Positions 37,237 to 57,900 of a DNA stretch of 64,000 nt are shown in pieces. Made by a program: the position numbers and the translations under genes. The notes beneath the pieces were generated by a model. The model did no database searches and had not been told where the DNA came from. It saw only the letters and a list, made by a program, of their open reading frames with translations. The DNA comes from Spisula solida. Taxonomy: Eukaryota > Mollusca > Bivalvia > Venerida > Mactridae. Position 1 is the stretch's first letter. The number at the start of each line of letters is the position of its first letter. The DNA lies in assembly GCA_947247005.1 (NCBI GenBank), contig OX365950.1, positions 11,296,720-11,360,719 on the forward strand, given 5' to 3'.

Positions 37237-38202
37237 GCCTTCAGCACAGACACTTGGGGTCAGGACCCCGCCCCCCAGCTACGCACCTGGGTATTTTTTT
37301 ATCATCAACATTGTATACCCAGACCCATACATTAATCACACAAACATTATTAAACGTATCCGGACAAATACAAAAATATTCGTAAATGCCTCTCTAGCTT
37401 TAATAACACAAAGATAAAAATGTTTGACTGAGATTACTCGCACACCGTCCTCGAATATCGGGTCGTGTTTAACTCACTGTGCAACTTTCCTGCCAATAGT
37501 TGGTGTCCTTTGGTCAAGTACACATTACTCTTCACGATTATGATAGTGACAGAAACCGATCTCGGCCCCTGCCTCAACAATTTTCGAGAAAGTTGGCAAT
37601 TTTCAACTAAAAACACGACTCGCACATAATCTTTCGACGCTGGTTTCCTGCCTGATCAATACGAAAGTACGGCGCCGCGCGTTAAACATTGGAACCAGAT
37701 ATGTAAATAAACCATTCGGAATACCTCGTTTGGGTCCAACGTTCAACGCGCGGCACGGTTCTTATGTATCAGGCTGGGAACCACCGTTCAAATTGTAGAA
37801 AGATTATGTGCGCGGCGGAAAATGAGTTGAAAATTGCAAACTTTCTCGCATATTTTGTCGACAAAAGCGCTGATCGAGTATTGTTAGTATAGTCATCGTA
37901 AAGATTAATTTGTTATTGACCGAAAGACACCAGAAATGTACGGGAAAGTTGCAAAACAAGTTTTACACGATCAATTTTTCTAGGTCGGGGTGCGAGAAAG
38001 TTCAGCGAAACATTTTTATCTTTGTGTTATTTAAGCAGTAGAGGAATTACGTAGATTTTGGTATGAATATCAAATACATCCAACAAATGTTTGTGTGATT
38101 ACTGAATGGGTCTGGATATATAAGAAATATAAAAAAAATATTTCCAGGCGCGTAGCGGGAGGGGGCGTGGTCCAGACCCCAAGTGTCTGTGGCCTTCAGG
38201 CG
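37237..38202. mobile_element. Foldback element, about 970 bp, almost entirely palindromic
   Basis: The left arm from 37237 ('cttcagcacagacacttggggtc', then 'ctacgcacctggg') and the right arm ending near 38202 are imperfect inverted repeats extending to the centre near 37720, with shared 'aacacaaagataaaaatgtt', 'gcaattttcaact' and 'gcacataatctttc' blocks. There is no coding capacity. The terminal bases and target duplication are not clear. Confidence 0.75.
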
Positions 38203-38372
38203 TCCAGTGTAGGGCTACTCACGGGATTTAGTTGTTTTCTTTTCGAATTACGTGTCCTAGCCATTTCCACCTCCTTCTGTACAGTATGGTGGTCATGTCT
38301 TCTTGATGGCATTGATTGAGCAGGTTTTCATTTGAAATTGTTCTGGGCCAAAATATTCTTAATATTCTTACA

Positions 38373-39569
38373 TATGGAATGCGGAATGCACAATAATTCC
38401 TTTATCTATGGGTTTAACAGTTAACTATGTAGTTACGAGACTTTAAACCGCGGTTACAAGTGCCATCTGCACAACAATTCTTAAACCGCAGATAAAGACT
38501 TAGAACTGCAGTTACAAGTCTCTTAACTATATGGTTAAGACAGAACCAATGAAAACAAAGCATTTATACCTACCTAAGCGCTGATTGGACATCTATTCCT
38601 AACTACCGTTTAAGAAAGTTGTAACTGCGGTTCTAAGTCTTGAACTGCGGTTCAAAGTCTTGAACTATGGGTTTAAGAATTAATGTGTAAAACAGCACTT
38701 GTAACCCGGGTTTAAAGTATCTTAACTATATAGTTAAGAAATGTTTAATTAATGTGAATTTCGCGAACATATAACTCCAGTTTAAGAGTTAAAACTTGGG
38801 TTAGACATCCGATACTTTAAACTGCGGTTACAAGTCTTAACGCTATAGTATTTATTTTAAACTGGGGTTCGATCTACTAACCCCCGTTCAAAGTCGGAAT
38901 TTCTATGTTTTCTGTGAAATTCTCATTTTCAGCTGGGGTTCGATCTACTAACCCCCGTTTAAAGTCAGAATTTCTGAGTTAGACTTTAATTTTTTGTTTT
39001 AAACTGGGGTTCCATCTACTAACCCCCGTTTAAAGTCGGAATTTCTGAGATACACGTTAAATTGTTATTTTAAACTGGGGTTCGATGTACTAACCCCCGT
39101 TTAAAGTCAGAATTTCTGAGTTAGACTTTGAATTTTTATTTTAAACTGGGATTCCATCTACCTACCCCCGTTTAAAGTCGGAATTTCTGAGATACACGTT
39201 AAATTTTTATTTATTTTTATTAGTCGCTTAACTATATAATTAAGAGATGTATATTAAATGTGCACTTCGCGAGTGTTAAACCCCCGTTTAAGACTTGTAA
39301 CCGCGGTTACAAGTCTGTTAACTACATAGTTAAGAGATAACCAATGAGAGCGCCGTATTAGTAATTTCATACGCGCTGATTGGTTGTCTCTTAACTATGG
39401 GGTTAAGGAAACATCATCGATACTTGTAACTGCAGTTCTAAGTCTTTATCCGCGGTTTAAAGAATTGTTGTGCATATGGCACTTGCAACCGCGGTTTAAA
39501 GTCTCTTAACTACATAGTTAACTGTTAAACCCATAGATAAAGGAATTATTGTGCTTTCCGCATTCCATA
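38373..39569. mobile_element. Palindrome-dense foldback element
   Basis: The ends ATGGAATGCGGAA and TTCCGCATTCCAT are inverted repeats extending through 'cacaataattcctttatct' and 'gggtttaacagttaacta'. The interior is a dense series of near-palindromes such as AACCGCGGTT, AACTGCAGTT, TAACTATATAGTTA and AACCCGGGTT. It also holds five roughly 70-bp tandem units at about 38857-39210, each with 'aaactggggttcgatctact' and 'aacccccgtttaaagtc'. No protein is encoded. Confidence 0.75.
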
Positions 39570-39879
39570 ATTTTCACAACCAGGATAATATTTTGCATTC
39601 TTATAATTACCTATACCAAATATCATTTTTGCCTATACTTGTTATGTTTCAGGGGGTTAGTCATGCAAGGTGTTTGCCAGTCAACATGTATGCTGTACAT
39701 GTATATTTGTATTGTCCTGTGTACCAGGATGTGTACCAAGATAAAATCGAGCCCATTTTAACTATTATGGGTGGTGTCTGAGCATCGGCATGTTTTGTTT
39801 ACAGTTTACGGTTTATGTGATTGGCGGGGACAGTTACAGGGTTATTCAACTTACCCTCTAACTACTGAATGACTATGTA

Positions 39880-40041
39880 CATGTACAAGGGATGGAAACT
39901 GACCGAGACAGCTGCCTACGTGTACAAGGGATGGAAACTGGCCGAGACAGCTGCCTACATGTACAAGGGATGGAAACTGGCCGAGACAGCTGCCTACATG
40001 TACAAGGGATGGAAACTGGCCGAGACAGCTGCCTACATGTA
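39880..40041. repeat. 39-bp minisatellite, four copies
   Basis: The unit 'atgtacaagggatggaaact' + 'ggccgagacagctgcctac' occurs four times almost perfectly. The 13-residue METGRDSCLHVQG reading frame is a repeat artefact. Confidence 0.9.
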
Positions 40042-41156
40042 CTAAATTATATCATAGAAAAGCTATTCCACGTCTCTGCTAATGAACTATATTGCGCGTG
40101 TCATAATAAATTCATTAATAAATTCGTTGTCTTTGCTTTTAGTAATAAACTAACGTACATGTATTTGTCTAACTGGTCTAATCGTAGACATTCTACGTAG
40201 TTTGATCATTGGAAAAAGATGCACTCTACAGATCACGAAGGATTATCTAAAACATATAGTTTCTATTTTTATCTATGACAAGTACTAGTAATTAGTTATT
40301 AATAATGGGTCTTGATTGTGTTGATATAAATTACGTGGAGACGCGTGAATAAAATGGACTGACGTGGACAGAATTCTAAAACGCAAACCCAATATATTTC
40401 AAGTAACATGTACTTATAGACACGTTGCTTTATTTGTATGGACGGATACAGTAAGTATCATTCAATAGGCCTTTTCATGTGAGTTGCTTCGCGGACACCA
40501 CTACTGGTTCTTAAATTTGTGAAAGGGTGGCCAAGATAAAATAGACAAGAAAAGTACCAATATAAGTCAGTGCTTGACTTCCTATCAGATCCGATCACAT
40601 TCATTCCATTATGAATAACTACATTACCTTTTCTTTATATAAATGCTGTGTGTATATTCGTCTTGAATATGATTAAATATTTCTTAAGCAATAATATAAC
40701 ACATACGTGGTGATATTGATGGTCTATGTATATATAGGTTTTACTGTAAATATTGTGTGGTTGTTTGTTTTTAAATCTCCGATATTTGGTAACATATGGT
40801 CAGTATATATGATTAACTCATTCGTGACCACTCATGTGACTAAATACTTTTAATAAACCTTGTGTGCCTGAGTCATAGATATTTACATAACATCAAATTG
40901 ATATAAAAATGTATATGGTTAGATGTTTATACCTATACAGTTAACCTGGGGGCAAATGATGCATGTTTATTTCTATATTCTGTGACACATGACCGGTGAT
41001 TGCACAACAACTGTACCTAGGTCACTATACTATGTATTATAAAACAAAACCTTTCTAGTCATTTTCTCGACGAATGACTCTCTAGATTTCAAATAATTGA
41101 GTGCTGATGACTACCATTCGAGTTCATATACATGTAGATGAAAATTAATTATAATG
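40042..41156. other. Intergenic sequence without identified features
   Basis: This is AT-rich, single-copy-looking sequence between the minisatellite and the large satellite. I see no exon, RNA gene or clear repeat on either strand. Confidence 0.4.
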
Positions 41157-44100
41157 TCAATATGAGTCTGTATAATGCATACTGTCTTGTGTTGCATCAA
41201 TATCAGTCTGTATAACGCATACTGTCTTGTGTTGCATCAATATCATTCTGTGTAATGCATACTGTCCTGTGTTACATCAATATCAGTCTGTATAATGCAT
41301 ACTGTCCTGTGTTACATTAATATCAGTCTGTATAATGCATACTGTCCTGTGTTACATCAATATCAGTCTGTATAATGCATACTGTCTTGTGTTACATCAA
41401 TATCATTCTGTGTAATGCATACTGTCCTGTGTTACATCAATATCAGTCTGTGTAATGCATACTGTCCTGTGTTGCATCAATATCATTCTGTGTAATGCAT
41501 ACTGTCCTGTGTTACATCAATATCAGTCTGTATAATGCATACTGTCCTGTGTTACATTAATATCAGTCTGTATAATGCATACTGTCCTGTGTTACATCAA
41601 TATCAGTCTGTATAATGCATACTGTCCTGTGTTACATCAATATCAGTCTGTATAACGCATACTGTCTTGTGTTGCATCAATATCATTCTGTGTAATGCAT
41701 ACTGTCCTGTGTTACATCAATATCAGTCTGTATAATGCATACTGTCCTGTGTTACATTAATATCAGTCTGTATAACGCATACTGTCTTGTGTTGCATCAA
41801 TATCAGTCTGTATAATGCATACTGTCTTTGTTGCATCAATATCAGTCATATCAATATCAGTCTGTGTAATGCATACTGTCCTGTGTTGCATCAATATCAT
41901 TCTGTGTAATGCATACTGTCCTGTGTTACATCAATATCAGTCTGTATAATGCTGTCCTGTGTTACATTAATATCAGTCTGTATAATGCATACTGTCCTGT
42001 GTTACATCAATATCAGTCTGTATAATGCATACTGTCCTGTGTTACATCAATATCAGTCTGTATAACGCATACTGTCTTGTGTTGCATCAATATCAGTCTG
42101 TATAACGCATACTGTCTTGTGTTGCATCAATATCAGTCTGTATAATGCATACTGTCTTGTGTTGCATCAATATCAGTCTGTATAATGCATACTGTCTTGT
42201 GTTGCATCAATATCAGTCTGTATAATACATACTGTCTTGTGTTGCATCAATATCAGTCTGTATAATACATACTGTCCTGTGTTACATCAATATCAGTCTG
42301 TATAATACATACTGTCCTGTGTTACATCAATATCAGTCTGTATAATGCATACTGTCCTGTGTTACATCAATATCAGTCTGTATAACGCATACTGTCCTGT
42401 GTTACCTCAATATCATTCTGTATAATGCATACTGTCCTGTGTTACCTCAATATCAGTCTGTATAATGCATACTGTCCCGTGTTACCTCAATATCATTCTG
42501 TCTAACGCATACTGTCCTGTGTTACATCTGAATATCAGTCTGTATAACGCATACTGTCTTGTGTTACATCAATATCAGTCTGTATAATGCATACTGTCTT
42601 GTGTTACATCAATATCAGTTTGTATAACACATACTGTCTTGTGTTACGTCAATATCAGTTTGTATAACACATACTGTCTTGTGTTACATCAATATAAGTT
42701 TGTATAATGCATACTGTCTTGTGTTACATCAATATATGTTTGTATAACGCATACTGTCATGTGTTTCATCATTATAAGTTTGTATAATGCATACTGTCCT
42801 GTGTTGCATCAATATAAGTTCGTACAACACATACTTTCCTGTGTTACATCAATATAAGTAAGTATAATGCATACTGTCCTGTCTTAAATCAATATAAGTT
42901 TGTTTGCATAACGCATACTGTCCTGTGTTTATATCATTATAAGTTTGTATAATGCATACTGTCCTGTGTTGCATCAATATAAGTTTGTATAACCCATACT
43001 GCCCTGTGTTACATCATTATAAGTTTGTATAACACATACTGCCTGTGTTACACAAATTTAAGTTTGTATGAGTTACATCAATATAATTTGTTTGTCTAAC
43101 GCATACCGTCCTGTGTTACATCATTATAAGTTTGTTTGTATAACAAATACTGTCCTGTGTTACATCAATATAAGTTTGTATAATGCATACTGTCCTGTTT
43201 TACATCAATATAAGTTTGTATAATGCATAATGTCTTGTGTTACATCAATATTAGTCTGTCTCATGCATACTGTCCTGTGTTACATCAATATAAGTTTGTA
43301 TAATGCATACTGTCCTGTGTTACATCAATATAAGTTTGTATAATGCATACTGTCTTGTGGTACATCAATATTAGTCTGTCTAACGCATACTGTCCTGTGT
43401 TACATCAATTTAAGTTTGTATAATGCATACTGTCCAGTGTTACATCAATACAAGTTTGTATAATGCATACTGTCTTATGTTACATTAATATAAGTTTGTT
43501 TAACGCATACTGTCCTGTGTTGCATCATTATAAGTTTGTATAACACATACTGTCCTGTGTTGCATCATTATAAGTTTATATAACACATACTGCCCTGTGT
43601 TACACAAATTTAAGTTTGTGTGAGTTACATCAATATAAGTTTGTTTGTCTAACGCATACCGTCCTGTGTTACAACAATATTAGTCTGTCTAACATATACC
43701 GTCCTGTATTACATCATTATAAGTTTGTATAATGCATACTGTCCTGTGTTACATCAATATCAGTTTGTTTGTATAATGCATACTGTCTTGTGTTACATCA
43801 ATATAAGTTTGTATAACGCATATTGTCTTGTGTTACATCAATATAAGTTTGTATAACGCATACTGTCTTGTGTTACATCAATATAAGTTTGTATAACGCA
43901 TACTGTCTTGTGTTACATCAATATAAGTTTGTATAATGCATACTGTCCTGTGTTTATATCATTATAAGTTTTTATAATGCATACTGTCCTGTGTTACATC
44001 AATATAAGTTTGTATAACGCATACTGTCTTGTGTTACATCAATATAAGTTTGTATAACGCATACTGTCTTGTGTTACATCAATATAAGTTTGTATAAAGC

Positions 44101-44560
44101 ATACTGTCCTGTGTTTATATCATTATAAGTTTTTATAATGCATACTGTCCTGTGTTACATCAATATAAGTTTGTATAACACATAATGTCTTGTGTTACAT
44201 CAATATAAGTTTGTATAATGCATACTGTCCTGTGTTTATATCATTATAAGTTTTTATAATGCATACTGTCCTGTGTTATATCAGTATAAGTTTGTATAAT
44301 GCATACTGTCCTGTGTTTACATCATTTTAAGTTTGTATAATGCATACTGTCTTGTGTTACATCAATAAAAGTTTGTATAACGCATACTGTCTTGTGTTAC
44401 ATCAATATAAGTTTGTATAACGCATACTGTCTTATGTTACATCAATATAAGTTTGTATAATGCATACTGTCCTGTGTTTATATCATTATAAGTTTTTATA
44501 GCACATACTGGGTTACATCAATTGTATGTATAACACAAACTGGGTAATGTTTTATCAAAG
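41157..44560. repeat. 40-bp satellite array, about 85 copies, with two subfamilies
   Basis: The consensus unit is 'atgcatactgtcctgtgtta' + 'catcaatatcagtctgtata'. The left part (to about 42600) uses 'tatcagtctg' with little divergence and blocks of 200-240 bp that repeat as higher-order units. The right part uses 'tataagtttg' and is more diverged with small indels. The array lies between the two p62 genes. Confidence 0.95.
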
Positions 44561-44773
44561 CACTTACATAAACCTTAGAACTTACGTTCAAATATAAATT
44601 CTTTATATGTATTTATTACAAAGTACGGTAAATGGATTTACAATCAACTAATAATCCTTCAATTAAGAACTCATACAAACCATATCTGTCTCCCTATTTG
44701 CGGTTGTTAAAGAATTATAAAAAGTTTAAATTTGAACTTAAGTTTACAACTTACGTAAGCGCTTTGATATAAT
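44549..44773. mobile_element. MITE with TTTTATCAAAGCACTTAC-type ends, copy 1
   Basis: The left end 'tttatcaaagcacttac' and right end 'gtaagcgctttgatataa' are inverse repeats, with inner 'aacttacgttcaaatataaa' mirrored. It is about 225 bp, and a second copy is at 46197-46426. Confidence 0.7.
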
Positions 44774-45219
44774 GTTCCACAATTAAACTTTGTTCTTAGC
44801 ATCTCCTAGTTTGTGGATTCTGTCAAAATGTTTGTCTGTAAAGTTGGAGTAGACTCAAAAGACAGCAACTTACTCGCAATCTCTAGTGTGTGGCAAAATA
44901 TAAATATGTATATTTCTGAAAGATTTCTGATATTCAGAAATCTAGACTCAATCTCCTGAAATTGTTCCGAATTTATCTCATATCCCAAAATGGGTCAAAC
45001 TCTCAAATCTTATAACTTGCAAATTTGTGATAAAAAATATTGTTTGTGTTCTTGCACGAAAATAATCTCACTAATATGCTTCAATATTTGAGCTAAGATT
45101 TAACTAAGATTTAGCTCACAGATGGAGAATATTCTGGAGATTTGAGTCTAGTCCTAGTCACGATAATCCAAATATTCAAATAATAAACGCACATATAAAC
45201 ACATTTCAAGTTATATGAT

Positions 45220-45225
45220 TTTATT
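45220..45225 (-). terminator. Candidate poly(A) signal for SQSTM1 copy B
   Basis: AATAAA on the minus strand. Its use would give a 3' UTR of about 1.5 kb containing an hAT-like insertion and a MITE. A nearer site cannot be excluded. Confidence 0.25.
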
Positions 45226-45382
45226 ACAAATGTGACATTACAAGGCCACACAAAGACGAAGTAATAATTATTGTAAAAGTATTAGCATTCAAGCACAAGA
45301 GAATCAATCCACGCCTCTCTATTCTTATAAAATTTCCAAGCAGTGTCAACAGCTACATTGACCCGCTATCTCGATATTGCCA

Positions 45383-45456
45383 GACAGATACACCAAGCCA
45401 GACAGATACACCAAGCCAGACAGATACACCAAGCCAGACAGATACACCAAGCCAAA
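45383..45456. repeat. 18-bp minisatellite, four copies
   Basis: 'gccagacagatacaccaa' is repeated four times without change. Confidence 0.9.
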
Positions 45457-45930
45457 TGATAGAATTCACTTCTTGCATATACATGTACCTTTTTAAGAAA
45501 TTAAGATAGAGCCAACATTTTTGGGCTACATGTATGAACTTGCAATTTTCAGAACTTGCAAAAACATTGAAATGCCGAAAATTTAAAAAATATTTTATCA
45601 GTTACCAAGCAACATTGTGTGTGCTGTGTTTTAACACGAAGTAGAATTTGGTTTTTAATAATGTGCATGGTTTTAAGCAGTCAAAATATTAAACTAAAGC
45701 GGTTAATATTACAATTATGTTAAAATAATGGGCAAGCAGTGAATACAAGAAATACCAATAAATAAAACCAGGAGACCCTGACCTGCAGGACTAAATTTCA
45801 CCGCCCAACCAAAACCAATGTTCCCAGCTTTTTACAAGATTAACTACAAAGGCAGATCCAACAAACAGTGAAAATGTCATACAATAAAAAGTTATCCAAC
45901 ACAAATTTTCTGAAGTGTTACAAGAATGAG

Positions 45931-46085
45931 CAGGCCTAGACACTAACTATTTTGGCCACTGGTCCGACAGGGCAAAAGCACCAAATTTGTAAATAGGACA
46001 GTTACTGGTCCTCCAGAATTTTCACTGGTCCTGCTGGATTTTCATTGGTCTCGGACCAGCGGACCAGTGTTAGTGTCGAACCCTG
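45931..46085. mobile_element. Small hAT-like MITE with ATGAG duplication
   Basis: The ends CAGGCCTAGACACTAAC and GTTAGTGTCGAACCCTG are imperfect inverse repeats. ATGAG lies at 45926-45930 and 46086-46090. The interior repeats 'actggtcc' motifs. It is noncoding, 155 bp. Confidence 0.75.
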
Positions 46086-46196
46086 ATGAGTATTTCAAAA
46101 ATAACAAAAAGTCATTAGAAGGTAGGTGAAAACATATTCAAGCCAAAATATGATAAAATGACATCAAAATCATTATTATTTTTATACACAAGGGTA

Positions 46197-46426
46197 CTGT
46201 TTTATCAAAGCACTTACGGAAATCGTAAACTTACGTTCAAATTTAAATTCTTTTTAATTCTTGAACAACTGCAAATTTGGAGAGGATATGGTTTGTAGGA
46301 GTTAATTAACTAAATCTTTATTGGTATTGCAGCTCCATTTACCACACTTTGTAGTTGTAAAAGTATTATAAAGAATGTAAATTTGATCGTAAGTTTAAGA
46401 TTTCCGTAAGTGCTTTGATAAAACAG
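46197..46426. mobile_element. MITE with CTGTTTTATCAAAGCACTTAC ends, copy 2
   Basis: The inverse ends are CTGTTTTATCAAAGCACTTA and its complement near 46426. The central 'ccatttaccacactttg' is the reverse complement of 'caaagtacggtaaatgg' in copy 1, so the two copies are in opposite orientation. Confidence 0.75.
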
Positions 46427-46708
46427 AAAGTGACACTATTGTTTTACAGAATTATAACCATGAGCATGATAGCAATTATAAAACCCAAACAGTTACAATA
46501 AATATACACATAATTTAACACTAAAACAAAGTCTGTACAAATCTTCAACAAATGCTTAATCTAAATAATGTAGTAACTAAACATTAGCAGATTCCAACAT
46601 AGTGCATTATGATTAACAAAAACCAATTTGTACATAAATCTAAAAGTGTACATAAATCCATCTGACATTGAGAATATTTAAGGTAGCTATGCATGAATTC
46701 TTCAAGGT

Positions 46709-54622
<7,914 letters not shown>

Positions 54623-54977
54623 TTTTCAGCTTCTAACTGGGATATATAACTTCACGATATGGTATAAACCATAGAAAATGTACACATTTAGCTAGGATCG
54701 TCAAAATATCACAACAGCCTGACCCTGAATCATCCCTAAATTAGCATTATGCGCAGTTACGCAAAATGATAAGAAGATAACGGAGAAATGCAAGGAGTTC
54801 CGAATGGCCGATATTTGGAACACCGGAAGTAAACAATAATACTAAATATAGAACAACCTTCACCGGGGGATCCTTTCCGGGGTCATGTGAATATTTATCT
54901 CATGTAGAAATCACCCCATCGTAAGACATGTTTTGATTGGCTGTTAGCCTGTGGTGTCAGCAAGCACAGAAACAATC
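54623..54977. promoter_or_regulatory. Bidirectional promoter of SQSTM1 copy B and SREBF with SRE, CCAAT and M-box
   Basis: The start codons are 355 bp apart and divergent. Motifs seen are an ETS site ACCGGAAGT (54832-54840), an M-box TCATGTGA (54883-54890), ATCACCCCAT (54910-54919, nine of ten bases of the LDL-receptor SRE ATCACCCCAC) and an inverted CCAAT box, GATTGGCT (54935-54942). SRE and CCAAT core are separated by 16 bp, close to the spacing known to allow SREBP/NF-Y cooperation. No TATA box stands out. Confidence 0.6.
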
Positions 54978-57900
54978 ATGGCTGACCCACTAGGTTGGTC
55001 GCTCGGAGCTGAAGGTTTTCCTGACTTAGATACTGATTTTCTCGGTACGAATACATTTGACAGTGGTAATTTAGATGACATAGAAGGTAAGCTTTCTTCT
55101 CATATAATTTTCTTGTCGATATTCCTATATTTGGAGATTTGTGCAGCATGTTTATTTTGACATGTTTCCAGCGCTCGCAATCGAATAAAACCAATCTTCA
55201 TTTATTTTTAAATTTGTATCTTTGTAATCCTGAATAAGAGTCTATTTTGTTTGCAGCTTCTTATGTACTTGAAATCAGTTGTCTGAAGTCATTTTGAGTG
55301 CGATAAATCAGTTTGTGAAATTGTAAATTGATGCTCTCATAAGATGATAAGGCATGAACGTGATCTCGATTATCTCCCTTTATTTCATTTTGAGCACAGC
55401 ACATTCCTCATGTGAGCAAGTTATGCTAGTGAATTTGGGACTGTTAAATTTGAATTCATCACTAAGGTGCCTGTAATGCACCAGTCAATTGAAACCACAG
55501 CTCCCCCAACCCGGGTAATAGTGGGAATTTTTGCTTTTTCAAGCCCCGAGTAAAAATTAAAATCCCCAACCCTCCACAGGACCATAAAAGCCCCGCAAAT
55601 TGCCCCGCCCTATACCTCATGAGTGTAGTCACAGCTCTTTTTCCTGCTGTTTTGGCTCAAAGAAAAAGCCCCCTACACTCGCCCGCCAGTGCTGGCAGAT
55701 CAGAAAGGTAAACACACGGGACTGTTCCCAACTACCCTCGCTTAGTCACTATCCCCCGCCCTTCAAATGTATTCGATAACAAAGAGCTAAGAAAAAAGTA
55801 ACTTCATTAAAGCACAAATGTAATGTCGAGTTGTCCGGGACAAGTGATTTTTTGTTGCCGACCAGTAAATTTTATAGAAAATATACGTAGACTATACAGG
55901 AAATTATTCTCTTAAATGGAGATTCGGGCAAGTACTTTCAAATCCTTATTTTACAGACTGGAGTTGTCTTGGCTGTTCTCATCTGATTTAAGTATATTTT
56001 TAAATGATCAGAAATTCGATTTTTGCTGTCGGCTTTCATGTAAATTCACAATATAAAATACATGACATTTTATAAATATTGCAGATATTGTAAAGTACAT
56101 CTGTCCAGATGAACTAACAAGTGGTGATAGTTTTGATACATCTACTGACACAAGTGCTACTGATCTTTTACTTCAAGATCCTACCTTACATAATGCTAGT
56201 GTTGTAGACATTAAAGAAGAACCATCTGACTTTGAACTTGGCGAACAACTGTTGCTGTCTCATGTACAACAACAAGTTAAACCAGACACAAATACTTTCT
56301 CGCTTACATCCGAATCTCTATTGGCTGCGTTACAGTCTGGGAATACTCAGCCACAGTCTGTAGGACTCTCTAATCAGTTAAGTAGTGCTCAGCAACTACA
56401 GCAGGCTGCCCTGAAGATACAAGCTGCTGCAACACAGAATCGTCAGCAGCAACAACAACAACAACAGCAGCAACAACAACAAAAACAGTTACAATTACTG
56501 CAGCTTCTACAACAGTACCAGAAGCAACAACAGCAGCAACAACAGCAACAGCAGCAACAACAAAAAGTTACCCTCACCACTGATCAGCTTAAAGTGTTAT
56601 TGTTGGAATATCAGAATCGACAGAATAATCAGTTGTTACAGCAACAGACTCAGCAGCAGCAACAAACACCAGTGAACAATGGACAACTTACTATGCAGCA
56701 GCTACAACAGGTAATATGTCATATGATTTTTAACTCCTTACCTAAGTTAATGCCTCATTTAATTTGACTTTTTCAAAAAAAATGAGAGCTATAGTACTAC
56801 CCTGCATTGGTGTCTCATTTGGGTTGAAGTTTTTCAGGAAGTTCCTGTTTGATTGCATATCTCCTGTTCTTGATACATTAATAAAACTTAGTTTTATACA
56901 TGCATATATGTCTGGATCGGTAACTCTGCTTTTTCTAATTGAATAGCCATTCTCTAATTTCATTCATTATGTCACTGGCAATGTGCTACAAAGTCTACAT
57001 ACATATCAATATCATAAGTTTTACATGATTTCTTTTCTTGTCCATTACAGCTGTTACAGTTACAGAACCAACTTAAGACAACCACTACCAGTAACTCATT
57101 ACAGATATCAACTCCTCAATCCCCACCGCTAACATCTAGTCCAATCTCCATTCAGAATGCAGCATCCCCATCATCTATACAGATTAGCTCATCACCGGGT
57201 TACATTCAAACACCATCACCCATACAGATCCAGACCAGTCCAGGTCCTGTGGCATCTCCCATACAAATACAGACAACACACGTCCACAAACCCACCCGTA
57301 CTGTACAGCCTATCCAAGCTGTAGTATCCAGTGGAAATACTATTGTGACAACTACAAGCCTACCCATCCAGGTGGTTGAATCAACTAATGATAAAGTGCC
57401 TATTAACAGACTGAATCATGTAAAATATGATGGTAGACCAGTGAAGGGTGAAAAGAGGACCTCACATAATGCCATTGAAAAGAGATATAGATTGAGCATC
57501 AATGACAAAATCACAGAACTAAAGGATATGGTTGCTGGAAAAGATGCCAAGGTAAGCACTCGATTTTAATTTAATACATATCAGTTGATTGATTAATATA
57601 GTTCACCAGTGAAATAAGCTCTCATGTGCTAATTTATTAATATAATATCAAACATGATAATTTTTTATTGGAAACTTGTTGAAAATTTTGTTTTCGGTAG
57701 AATAATTGATTTAAAAATAAAATAATATTTATAGAATAGTTTGCTGATTATTTAACTGTACTGTACACTGTGCTCATGTTTATTTGTGATAATTATGAGT
57801 TATGGTATGTAGGCTTCAAGAAGTTCATGACAGTGAAAGAGGACTGGTTTAACTTCGGAAGGATACTGAAGAAAGACTAAGATGCCTGGCGGTTGTGCAT

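Noticed and set aside
39892..40200. METGRDSCLHVQG repeat ORF
   Set aside because: The 39-bp repeat is divisible by three, so it stays open by chance; nothing upstream or downstream looks coding.
41157..44560. CRISPR array
   Set aside because: The whole 40-bp unit is repeated with no unique spacers, in a eukaryotic intergenic region. It is a satellite.
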